Source: JANYLN01 sp041687575
GTDB taxonomy: Bacteria; Planctomycetota; Phycisphaerae; UBA1845; JANYLN01
Direction: 5' to 3'
NCBI GenBank assembly: GCA_041687575.1
Contig: JAWLBS010000016.1
Location: 1 to 34,993 of the forward strand
Length of the DNA stretch: 34,993 nt
Position numbers and translations under genes: made by a program. Positions within the stretch are counted from its first letter, which is position 1, and the number at the start of each line of letters is the position of its first letter. The notes beneath the pieces were generated by a model. That model was not told where the DNA came from, did not search any database, and was given only the letters and a program-made list of their open reading frames with translations. Below are positions 1-7,829 of the stretch, in pieces.

Positions 1-267
1 GCCGGGTACTTCCACGACAACGAGACCGGGCTCAGCCACGTGCGGCACCGGATGTACAGCCCGCGGCATGAGCCCAGCGTTGAACACCTTGACACTCCTG
101 TATATGACGCTTCCCTCCAAGGCCTGCGCATCCAGGATGCTCGCTGGTCCAAGGACAATCGGCTTCGGCATCACGACACACCCTATCAGCATCCCGACGC
201 CACACGCCAACCACACAGGCCTTGCGAGATGCCGCGCCTCGCGTCTGATGGAAGGTTCACCCGATGA
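1..267 (+). pseudogene. RHS-repeat core fragment, cut by the window edge
   Basis: Frame 1 is open from the first base to a TGA at 265-267. Its first 22 codons read as an RHS-repeat-associated core: GYFHDNETGL followed by VRHRMYSP, which matches the family pattern of an ETGL motif and then a V/LR-R-Y-P motif. After codon 22 the resemblance stops; the usual LGRW...RDP continuation is absent. RHS proteins are large secreted or surface polymorphic toxins or adhesins with a variable tip after this core. Here the tip would be about 65 residues without recognisable features, and it lies antisense to a plausible lipoprotein gene. I infer either a truncated RHS gene or a rearranged/chimeric junction near base 66. 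The upstream part lies outside the window. Confidence 0.45.
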
Positions 268-306
268 AACCTGAGATGTTGCCGTCTCCGCACTGGTACT
301 ATGCAA
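1..306 (-). CDS. Putative lipoprotein, 3' end outside window
   Basis: This minus-strand frame is open from a TTG at 306-304 to the window edge. The TTG was chosen because AGGAG lies eight bases upstream and an in-frame TGA lies just before it. The N-terminus is hydrophilic (about 30 residues), then comes a hydrophobic stretch ending in LIGC, an acceptable lipobox. The following segment contains GSVIYRSVKVFNAG, which resembles the opening strands of beta-sandwich domains such as DUF1573 (inference only). It is the last gene of a minus-strand group (prepilin, Cys-rich peptide, HEAT-like protein, this gene) and starts 32 bases after the preceding stop. The final 22 or so codons overlap an antisense RHS motif, so the true C-terminus may be lost. 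Confidence 0.45.
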   Translation of the reverse strand, partial: MHSTSAETATSQVSSGEPSIRREARHLARPVWLACGVGMLIGCVVMPKPIVLGPASILDAQALEGSVIYRSVKVFNAGLMPRAVHPVPHVAEPGLVVVEVPG

Positions 307-338
307 GGGATGGGCTCCTCACTGAACCATGAATATGT

Positions 339-839
339 CTACTGCTTCCTGCGCGAGTAGCCCAGGCGCGACAGAAGATCCTCGACCTGCTTTCGAACAT
401 CCGGATCGCGATCTTCAAGCAGAGGCGCTATGTACCGCGGCGCCTCGACAGGACGCAGCTTCGAAACTGCACTTGCGGCATACGCGCGGTCGACGGGGGA
501 CTCCCCCGAAAGGAATCTGAGCGCAATCTGCCAAGCCTCCGGTTCATAAGTTGTTCCGCTAAACTGGGAAAGAACCGTAAGCCCGCGGGCACGAATTCGC
601 CAGTCCTGGCTGGAGAGTAGCTCGTTCGTCTGGGCCCAATCTTGCGCCTCCAGGGCAGCCGGGTTGTCTTCTTTCGCAGCGATCGCCATCGCTCGCTGGC
701 TGGCCGCACGCACTTCGGGAGGCTGAGCGGCGGGAGCGTGCCCGCCGTTCTGCCGTGAACCAGGCAAAAGCCAGACGAGCAGAATCACCATGATCAGAAG
801 AATGGCTCCTGATCCTCCCACTGCAATCGACTTGGACAT
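339..839 (-). CDS. Membrane-anchored HEAT-like repeat protein
   Basis: This encodes a 166-residue protein. The ATG at 839 is preceded by GGAGG at a good distance; an upstream in-frame extension lacks such a site. Residues 6-27 form one hydrophobic segment (GAILLIMVILLVWLLP), followed by a polar linker and an alpha-helical region with HEAT-like helical pairs: WRIRARGLTVLSQF, VDRAYAASAVSKL and DPDVRKQVEDLLSRL near the C-terminus. HEAT repeats are protein-protein docking surfaces. With an N-terminal anchor the helical part would probably face the periplasm, but the orientation is inferred. No catalytic residues are visible. It lies between the Cys-rich peptide gene (83 bases upstream) and a lipoprotein gene (32 bases downstream) on the same strand, consistent with cotranscription. 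The exact role is unknown. Confidence 0.6.
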   Translation of the reverse strand: MSKSIAVGGSGAILLIMVILLVWLLPGSRQNGGHAPAAQPPEVRAASQRAMAIAAKEDNPAALEAQDWAQTNELLSSQDWRIRARGLTVLSQFSGTTYEPEAWQIALRFLSGESPVDRAYAASAVSKLRPVEAPRYIAPLLEDRDPDVRKQVEDLLSRLGYSRRKQ

Positions 840-922
840 GGGAATCCTCCATCTGCGCTTAGCGAACACACGTACAGAACCCAGGTTGCGGCCCTGCACA
901 TGTGTTCGCAGCAAAACAGAAT

Positions 923-1171
923 TCAGCAGTTGCAGTCGCAGGGACCGTTCATTCCGTCGTTTCCACAGTTGATATAGCAGTGTGACCCAGGCTTCGCCTC
1001 GTCACAGCAGTCCATGCATTTCAACTTACGGTTCTGCCCCGATGGTTCAGCACACATCGCCACACATGCCGGGGACCCGCTACAACACGGCTTCACGCCT
1101 GCTGATACCACCACGGGGCAAGCGAGTCCACCCAGAAACGCCACCGCAAGAACCAACCGTCGCCATCTCAT
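923..1171 (-). CDS. Small secreted cysteine-rich protein
   Basis: This gene predicts 82 residues. The ATG at 1171 follows GGAGG about nine bases upstream and starts directly with a signal peptide (MRWRRLVLAVAFLGG, then a short hydrophobic stretch with a likely cleavage after VSA). The mature part of about 55 residues holds twelve cysteines: pairs CC, AC, MC, KC, DCC, then HC, NC and a C-terminal PCDCNC. Such density suggests a disulfide-knotted or metal-binding extracellular peptide. No HxxH-type or zinc-ribbon spacing is obvious and I recognise no named family. It sits between a prepilin-type gene and a HEAT-like membrane protein on the same strand, so a cell-surface role is plausible but unproven. 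Confidence 0.55.
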   Translation of the reverse strand: MRWRRLVLAVAFLGGLACPVVVSAGVKPCCSGSPACVAMCAEPSGQNRKLKCMDCCDEAKPGSHCYINCGNDGMNGPCDCNC

Positions 1172-1305
1172 GTCCAGATCCTCCATGCGCGACTCAATAA
1201 CTGCCGGAACCATACGCAGGTTCACGGGGGCACGCCCGCTTCCTGTGCGACTCAGGTCGTGGCGACCTGGGACTCGCCTGCCGAAGGTGGCATCTGATGC
1301 TCTGC

Positions 1306-2322
1306 CTACCGTAAAAGGTCATCATACGAAACGTTAACGTTCTCGTATGCGTAGGTCATTGATCCAGGGGCAAAGGACTCCCTCGGATCTACGTGTCCGT
1401 CGAGAAACAAGATGTTCCATACCCTGTCATGTGCATTGGACTGTTCGCCATCTGCCGCACCCCATGGCAACAGGTCGTCCGAGGCGTTGTCGCGGTCCCA
1501 GTCGAGGCCTGCGGCGAAGTGCTTGGCGGAACCGCAATCCGCCGCGAGGATGAATGCCGAAGGCACGGTCACCTTCTGGAAATGGACTGCAATGGGGCTG
1601 CCGGGGTCGTTCGTCTCTAACTCGTCGCGCGTTATGCGGCTGCGGGAAAGAAACTCGACGAAACTGGGCAATGCATTGTAAAAATAAGAGCTGAAGTACC
1701 GTGGTTCGTACGGACGTCCGGGACAGTGGTACACGTGCAGGGTCGGATAGCCCTGCCACTTCGCCTCCAAGTCCGGATCGGCCTCCAGCAGCCGGGGATC
1801 GTCTCTGCCGCCAAGGAAGGGATATAGCGCTTCGGTCCAGCCCGTACTTCGATAGCCCTTGGGGCCAGAGTTGTTCGCCAGCACAAAGTCGGAAACCCAA
1901 CCAGCCCAAGGCGGGCCCCAACTTCGATTCGATGATGCATACATGGTCATAGCCAGTCCGATCTGCCGCAGATTGCTGGCACAGACTGTCTGCCTGGCAA
2001 GCATGCGGCTGCGGCCCAGCAGGGGCAGCGCAATGGATATCAGCAGGGCGATGATGCCCACCACAACCAGGACTTCGATCAGCGTGAACGCCGCACGGCC
2101 GCAAAACCTATCCGCGGATGAGCCGGGGAGCCCATGCGTTCTCTTGCGATTACGTGACACCTTTCCACGGGAGCGGGCAGTGCCCAGTCCCCTGGCGGGC
2201 GGGGCGACTCCGGGGGCAGAGGCGGAATCAGCTCCTGAGAACTGCTTGAGCGGACCGCAGAGCCCCAGTGAATACTCGTAGAATGGCGGAAGCGAAATAC
2301 GCGACTTCTCGGGACGCATCAT
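1306..2322 (-). CDS. Prepilin-type N-terminal cleavage/methylation domain protein
   Basis: This is a 338-residue protein of the type II pseudopilin-like family that is greatly expanded in planctomycetes. The start at ATG 2322 (or the adjacent ATG 2319) follows AGGAGG. An unusually long leader of about 75 residues, rich in Arg and Ser, precedes the prepilin motif RAAFTLIEVLVVVGIIALL, a single helix that would anchor the protein in the inner membrane. The normal -1 glycine is alanine here. After the helix, the CASNLRQIGLAMTMYA segment and the C-terminal VWNILFLDGHVD are family hallmarks. The globular part is probably periplasmic or surface-exposed. It leads a minus-strand group of four genes. 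Its function is unknown; family members are generally assumed to be part of secretion or pilus-like structures. Confidence 0.85.
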   Translation of the reverse strand: MMRPEKSRISLPPFYEYSLGLCGPLKQFSGADSASAPGVAPPARGLGTARSRGKVSRNRKRTHGLPGSSADRFCGRAAFTLIEVLVVVGIIALLISIALPLLGRSRMLARQTVCASNLRQIGLAMTMYASSNRSWGPPWAGWVSDFVLANNSGPKGYRSTGWTEALYPFLGGRDDPRLLEADPDLEAKWQGYPTLHVYHCPGRPYEPRYFSSYFYNALPSFVEFLSRSRITRDELETNDPGSPIAVHFQKVTVPSAFILAADCGSAKHFAAGLDWDRDNASDDLLPWGAADGEQSNAHDRVWNILFLDGHVDPRESFAPGSMTYAYENVNVSYDDLLR

Positions 2323-2380
2323 CGATCCTCCTGAGTTGCCAACTGCCTCTGCGCAGGGGAGACACTGGAGATCTGGATGC

Positions 2381-2412
2381 AGTATATCGCCCCCTGCCCC
2401 CCCCCTTGTCAA
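2381..2412 (-). promoter_or_regulatory. Candidate sigma70-type promoter with a C9 tract in the spacer
   Basis: On the minus strand a perfect TTGACA (2412-2407) precedes TATACT (2386-2381). The spacer is 20 bases, longer than the usual 17, and contains a nine-base C run (plus strand 2397-2405) and a five-base C run. It lies about 60 bases upstream of the prepilin-type gene. Loss of two or three bases from the tract would give near-ideal spacing. Confidence 0.45.
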
Positions 2413-2534
2413 ACGGTCTGCCATAAGAAATGGGGAAAGACGGGGGGCAGGTCTTCACTAGCCATCGAGGCCGGCTTCGCCGGGTGCCGCCGTTCCGCTC
2501 CCCCCCCCAACCCTCGGCTTGGACTGTCGATGCT

Positions 2535-3425
2535 CTACAAGCGTTCAAGCAGCTCGTCCAGCCACCGATCCTCGCCCCCGTGGCGGCCGAACATGCTGTC
2601 GATATCCGCGTTGGTGTGGCAGTCGCTGCCGGCCGTGCTGAAAAGGCGGTGCTCCCGGCAGTACTGGCGGTACACGGGGGTCAGGTCTGCGGGTACCCTC
2701 GGGTGGGCGCACTCGATGGCGTCGAGCAAGCACTCCTCCCGCAGCCGGTCCATTCGCCCGCGGTCGGCGCCGCCAAAGTAGCCCGCAGGATGCGCGATGG
2801 AGATCATGGCCCCGGCCTCGTGCACGATCGGGACGACCTCCGCGACGGGCGGGTAGCCGGGCAGTCCCTGCTGGTTGCCCAGCCGGTCGAGCAGCGGGCC
2901 GTACTGCTCACTGCTGGCGATAAAGCCCCTTTCGATAAAATAGTCGCGCTGCACGTCGTTGCCGACGTGGGTGATGCCCTGCCGCGCCAGCGTGCTCACC
3001 GGCCGGTACGACAGCAGCAGCCGGCGCCGGTCCTCGTCCGTGTAGGCAAAGCCAAGCGCCTGCATGCCCCGGCACAGCGCCTCGCCATACTCGACCTGCC
3101 AGCGGTGGTAGCGGTCCATGAGCCGCCGCAGCGCCTCCGGCCAGACCCGGGGCAGGCCCAGGCAGACCAGGTCGACGGGGCCGATGGACGTGCTGACACT
3201 CAGCTCGGCGGCGCGGATGACCCGCACGCCCGAGTGGTCCGCCGCCGCGGCAAAGACCTCCTCCCGCGAGTCGAGGTTGTGATGCTCCGTGATCGCCAGG
3301 CACCGCATGCCCAGTTCGGCCGCCCGCTCGAAGTACCGTGCCGGCTCGGCCGTCGCGTCATAACTCCAGTACGTGTGCAGGTGCAGGTCGTAGGAGGCTT
3401 GCGGTCTGTGCTGCGCCCAGATCAT
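2535..3425 (-). CDS. PHP-domain metal-dependent phosphoesterase
   Basis: This 296-residue protein has the PHP fold of metal-dependent phosphoesterases, which hydrolyse phosphate esters using two or three metal ions. Visible ligands in order are HLH at residues 15-17 (in YDLHLHTYWSYD), EHH near 47-49, the Glu of RAAELS near 74, the His of IAHPAG in the last third, and the C-terminal GSDCHTN. The set is complete, so it is probably active. The closest general type is the YciV/RNase AM-like or histidinol-phosphatase-like group; the substrate cannot be read from the sequence. The ATG at 3425 lies inside the end of an overlapping nucleotidyltransferase remnant, so upstream transcription probably once came from that gene. 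Downstream is a 210-base gap. Confidence 0.8.
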   Translation of the reverse strand: MIWAQHRPQASYDLHLHTYWSYDATAEPARYFERAAELGMRCLAITEHHNLDSREEVFAAAADHSGVRVIRAAELSVSTSIGPVDLVCLGLPRVWPEALRRLMDRYHRWQVEYGEALCRGMQALGFAYTDEDRRRLLLSYRPVSTLARQGITHVGNDVQRDYFIERGFIASSEQYGPLLDRLGNQQGLPGYPPVAEVVPIVHEAGAMISIAHPAGYFGGADRGRMDRLREECLLDAIECAHPRVPADLTPVYRQYCREHRLFSTAGSDCHTNADIDSMFGRHGGEDRWLDELLERL

Positions 3426-3591
3426 GCTCGTTGCCCATCACGAAGAGTTTCTCTTTGTCCAGGATCGTCCGGACGAAGTGGTTGTCCGACGCCTTTATAG
3501 CGAATTCGTCAGGCCTGTACAACGCCAGGCTGACGGGGCGGCCGAGGCGTTGCTCGGCCACGCGGACGACGCCGGCCAGATCGAAGCGGCC
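3358..3591 (-). pseudogene. 5'-truncated nucleotidyltransferase (MNT-like) remnant
   Basis: An open minus-strand stretch just after a TGA at 3594-3592 reads FDLAGVVRVAEQRLGRPVSL, then YRPDEFAIK, NHFVRTILDKEKLFVMGNE and a short tail. This is the C-terminal pattern of small nucleotidyltransferase-domain proteins, often paired with an ArsR/MarR-type N-terminal domain, which end in FVR.IL..PKLFV.G.E.DL. The catalytic GSxxxGxxxxxSDxD part would lie upstream, but that DNA is occupied by the palindromic repeat array. The gene has therefore lost its front half. A GTG at 3561 could start a 67-residue peptide but no good ribosome site supports it. Its end overlaps the PHP gene by 68 bases in another frame. 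Confidence 0.6.
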
Positions 3592-3675
3592 TCATTGCCG
3601 CGCCCGCTCGCTTCGGGTGCGTCCTCGACATTGAGGCTCGGCCACTCGCATCGCTTCGCTCGCTCGGGCGGACCG

Positions 3676-3808
3676 CCTGAAGGCGGGACTCCGAACGCCC
3701 GCTAAAGCGGGGACTCCCAACTTGGCGGGCGCAGCCCGCCCTACAGCGGCTGAAGCCGGGACTCCGAGCTTGGCGGGCACAGCCCGCCCTACAGCATTGC
3801 GAACGCCG
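3676..3808. repeat. Palindromic intergenic repeat array
   Basis: The gap between the nucleotidyltransferase remnant and dctA holds degenerate units. Two copies of a 29-base block (3719-3747 and 3767-3795) are 48 bases apart, each with the hairpin GGCGGGCGCAGCCCGCC or GGCGGGCACAGCCCGCC followed by CTACAGC. They are interspersed with variants of CTGAAGGCGGGACTCC at 3676, 3749 and 3809. Similar GGCGGGC-GCCCGCC hairpins recur at 17262-17278 and around 34275-34372. Immediately after, two direct copies of CCGCCCCGGTTGCCACCG occur (about 3832-3867). Confidence 0.75.
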
Positions 3809-3936
3809 GCTGAAGGCGGGACTCTCATCGCCGCCCCGGTTGCCACCGCCGCCCCGGTTGCCACCGCTGCCCTGTTTCCCCTACTATACTCGCCGACAGG
3901 CAGTGCCGCTCTTGTCGTTCGATTCGGGAGGATCTT

Positions 3937-5292
3937 ATGGACCGACGACGTCTCTTGACAATCATGATCCTGATCGGGCTGGTCGCCGGGGCGGTGGTCG
4001 GGCAGATGCTGCACAGTCGCTACGGCGGCGACCTGCCCGGCTGGACCGGGCTGCTGACGGTGCTCGGCTCGGACATCTTCATGCGGGCCCTGCGGATGCT
4101 GGTGATCCCGCTGATCATCTCCAGCGTGATCGTCGGCGTCACCAGCGTGGGCAACTTTCGCCACCTGGGCAACCTCGGCGGCAAGACCCTGTTCTACTAC
4201 CTTGCCACCATGCTGGTCGCGGTGGTGATCGGCCTGATCCTGGTCAACATCGTTCAGCCGGGCATCGGCTTTTTCAGCGGGCCCGATGCGGATTTCCAGC
4301 GCCAGCAGTACCTCGCCCAGCACGCCCATGAGGTCGAGGGCCGTGCGGCCGCCGCCGAGCGCGGCGAAGCCTCCTTCAGCGGAGCCCTGCTCAACATCGT
4401 CGTGCAGATGATCCCGGAAAACCCCATCGCCGCCGCCGCCCGCGGCGAGGCGCTGCCGACGATCGCCTTCAGCCTGCTGTTCGGCATCCTGCTGACGACG
4501 ATCGGGCCGGCCAACCGCGTGGTCATCCAGTTCTTCGAGGCGGTCATGGCCACGATGATCCGCATGACCGAACTGGTGCTCTGGCTGGCGCCGGTGGGGG
4601 TCTTCGCGCTGGTGGCGATGAGTGTGGCGAGAATCGGCTTGGGCACCTTCACCGAGCGGATCGGGATGTACATGTTCACCGTGCTGGCCGGGCTGGGCGT
4701 GCACGGATTCATCGTGCTGCCGCTGCTGCTGTGGCTGCTTGCACGGACCAACCCCCTGCGATACTTCATGGCGATGCGGCCGGCCCTGATGATGGCCCTG
4801 TCGACCGCCTCGAGCAGCGCGACGCTGCCGGTGACGATCGATGCGGCGCGGGAGGCGGGCGGCTGTTCCAAGCGGGCGACCGGCTTCGTGCTGCCGCTCG
4901 GCTCGACGATCAACATGGATGGAACCGCCCTGTACGAGGCTGTAGCGGTGGTCTTTCTGGCCCAAGCCTTCAGCCCGGTGCCGCTGGACTGGGGGCAGAT
5001 GATCGTGATCGCCCTGACGGCCACGCTGGCGGCTATCGGCGCCGCGGGCATCCCCGAGGCCGGCCTTACGACGATGATCCTGGTGGTCGCGGCCGTGAAC
5101 CAGTCGGGCATGGCGCAGATCCCGCCGGTGGCGATCGCCCTGGTGCTGGGCGTCGATCGGATCCTGGACATGTGCCGCACCTCGATCAATGTCTGGGGCG
5201 ACGCGGTCGGCGCCAGGATCATCTCGCAGAGCGAGCCGGACCCGCCGGCGCGGGAAGAGCCCGAGGTCGTCGCGGCCGGCAGCTGGTCCTGA
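3937..5292 (+). CDS. Dicarboxylate/amino acid:cation symporter (DctA/GltP family)
   Basis: This is a 451-residue polytopic membrane protein of the DAACS family (SLC1-like), which imports C4-dicarboxylates or acidic amino acids with sodium or protons. The N-terminus is a membrane segment (LLTIMILIGLVAGAVVGQML). The family signatures are present in the second half: the serine-rich hairpin SSSATLPVTID, the cation/substrate motif NMDGTAL, and GAAGIPEAGLTTM, with a C-terminal DRILDMCRTSINVWGDA segment. A loop with many charged residues after the third membrane segment (AHEVEGRAAAAERGEAS) is typical. Start ATG 3937 follows GGGAGGA. The gene is flanked by repeats upstream and thpR 167 bases downstream. 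Substrate preference cannot be decided from the motifs alone. Confidence 0.92.
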   Translation: MDRRRLLTIMILIGLVAGAVVGQMLHSRYGGDLPGWTGLLTVLGSDIFMRALRMLVIPLIISSVIVGVTSVGNFRHLGNLGGKTLFYYLATMLVAVVIGLILVNIVQPGIGFFSGPDADFQRQQYLAQHAHEVEGRAAAAERGEASFSGALLNIVVQMIPENPIAAAARGEALPTIAFSLLFGILLTTIGPANRVVIQFFEAVMATMIRMTELVLWLAPVGVFALVAMSVARIGLGTFTERIGMYMFTVLAGLGVHGFIVLPLLLWLLARTNPLRYFMAMRPALMMALSTASSSATLPVTIDAAREAGGCSKRATGFVLPLGSTINMDGTALYEAVAVVFLAQAFSPVPLDWGQMIVIALTATLAAIGAAGIPEAGLTTMILVVAAVNQSGMAQIPPVAIALVLGVDRILDMCRTSINVWGDAVGARIISQSEPDPPAREEPEVVAAGSWS

Positions 5293-5459
5293 TTTTTCTG
5301 GAAGGATTGTCGCCCCCGTGACCGTGGCTGTCGCAGGGGGGCCATAGCATCTCATCAGGTTCGATGCGGCGGGCGACGGGGAAGGACCTTGCGGGAGGGG
5401 TTGCCCGCCGCACGGACCCGCCAACCGCGGCGTGGCAGCGGAGCCGGACGAGGTGAATC

Positions 5460-6026
5460 ATGAGGCTGTTTGTCGCAGTGGAGCTCGACGATGCCGGGCG
5501 GGACCTGCTGGACGCTTACCAGCGGCGGCTGGCCTCGATCGACCGGGCGGTCAAATGGGTCAGCCCCGAGCAGGTCCACCTGACGCTGAAGTTCCTGGGT
5601 GAGGTCGAGGACCAGCGGGTGCCCGAGGTGACACAGGCATTGGATGTATTATCGGACCAGGCGGCTTTCGATTTCGAGATCGGCGGAGTCGGCACCTTTG
5701 GCTCGCCCCGTTCGCCGCGGATCGTCTGGGCGGGCGTGCACGTGCCCAATGAACCGCTCGAGCGGCTGCAGAAGGAGTGCGAGCAGTGGATGGCGGATAT
5801 CGGCTTTGCCCCGGAGGGGCGGGTCTTCCGCCCGCACCTGACGCTCGGGCGGGTCAAGGATTTCCGGGCCGGCCGACAGGTTGCCCAGGCGGTCGAGGAC
5901 CTGCAGGCGCAAGTCGATGACCGCCTTGTGCAACCGGCCGATCAGGTCGTATTGTTCCAGAGCGTCCTGCGGCCGCAGGGAGCCGAGTATGTCGTCGCGC
6001 ATAAGGTCAAGCTGCGCATGGGGTAA
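5460..6026 (+). CDS. thpR: RNA 2',3'-cyclic phosphodiesterase (ThpR/LigT)
   Basis: The 188-residue length is normal for the 2H phosphoesterase superfamily. Both catalytic HxT motifs are present: VHLTLKFLGE near residue 40 and RPHLTLGRV near residue 127. The N-terminus MRLFVAVELDD is characteristic. The enzyme opens 2',3'-cyclic phosphates at RNA ends and is cytoplasmic; some members ligate tRNA halves in vitro. The ATG at 5460 begins right after GAGGTGAATC, a weak ribosome site. The stop lies only about 30 bases before the recA promoter, so the two genes are adjacent but probably separately transcribed. Confidence 0.92.
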   Translation: MRLFVAVELDDAGRDLLDAYQRRLASIDRAVKWVSPEQVHLTLKFLGEVEDQRVPEVTQALDVLSDQAAFDFEIGGVGTFGSPRSPRIVWAGVHVPNEPLERLQKECEQWMADIGFAPEGRVFRPHLTLGRVKDFRAGRQVAQAVEDLQAQVDDRLVQPADQVVLFQSVLRPQGAEYVVAHKVKLRMG

Positions 6027-6054
6027 GGAAGTGCGATTTCCGGCGGATTTGCGG

Positions 6055-6082
6055 TTGCTACGGGCGGAATTCCGGCTATACT
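6055..6082 (+). promoter_or_regulatory. Candidate recA promoter
   Basis: TTGCTA (6055-6060) and TATACT (6077-6082) are separated by 16 bases, about 190 bases upstream of the recA ATG. The leader is long and GC-rich. I found no clear GAAC-N4-GTTC or CTG-N10-CAG LexA box in it. Confidence 0.55.
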
Positions 6083-6275
6083 AACAAAGCCCGAACCTGC
6101 GGCAGCGGAAGCGGTGTGGCGACAGGCGCGGGAAGATCCCGTCTGCGAGTGTCGGGCACGGGTTTCGGGTGTCGAATCGCACGGACAATGCCGGGTGCGG
6201 CGGGGCGAAGGAAGATAAAGTAACCAAATCGTAACGCAAACAGTTGCGCAAGCAGGATTTCTGGAGAGCACTGCA

Positions 6276-7421
<1,146 letters not shown>

Positions 7422-7503
7422 TTGCGAGGTGGCCGACAGGCAATGTCGCCTCCATGCCTTGCATGCCCCTTGTTTTGTAAGGTCAGACTGAAAGGTAAGA
7501 TAC

Positions 7504-7541
7504 GCTGCCCATGAATCTCCATTCATGGGCAGCCTTTTTAT
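7504..7541 (+). terminator. Rho-independent terminator after recA
   Basis: A perfect 13-base-pair stem (GCTGCCCATGAAT at 7504-7516 with ATTCATGGGCAGC at 7521-7533), loop CTCC, is followed by CTTTTTATT. It lies about 80 bases after the recA stop. Confidence 0.92.
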
Positions 7542-7620
7542 TGGCTGCAGGTGGATTCCGGCAGCGCGGCGGGACGCAAGTGGTGTGCCCCGGTGCCTGT
7601 CCGGCAGGGTCGACCGTACC

Positions 7621-7649
7621 TTGACAGCCTGTCGGGGCGGCGGCACAAT
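7621..7649 (+). promoter_or_regulatory. Candidate promoter of the FG-GAP lipoprotein genes
   Basis: A consensus TTGACA (7621-7626) is followed after 17 bases by CACAAT (7644-7649). It lies 180 bases upstream of the first FG-GAP lipoprotein gene and after the recA terminator, the right place to drive the three-gene group. The rest of the 408-base gap shows no gene that I can support. Confidence 0.5.
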
Positions 7650-7829
7650 GGACTTCGGCGGCTGTCAGGGAAGTAACTGGCCGGCTTATTGGACCTTATG
7701 GCGCCGAGTGGTTCGATTCGTGCCGCCTCTACGGTGCGGTTGGCGATCCGGTGGCGGCGGCTGGTCCGAGGACGCTGGCTGTCCCGGTAGCGTCAGCGCA
7801 TACCGACATTGCAATGAGGAGAGGACGAT

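Noticed and set aside
3858..3890. Promoter TTGCCA ... TATACT before the DctA-like gene
   Set aside because: The boxes are present but the spacer is 21 bases and the -35 lies in a direct repeat, so I could not support it.
3592..5424. Long antisense open frame opposite the DctA-like gene (about 610 codons)
   Set aside because: It lies over a well-supported gene with full family motifs. It is His/Arg/Gln-rich with no recognisable domain, a typical shadow of strong GC codon bias.
6027..6275. LexA/SOS box upstream of recA
   Set aside because: No GAAC-N4-GTTC, CTG-N10-CAG or similar palindrome was found between the thpR stop and the recA start.
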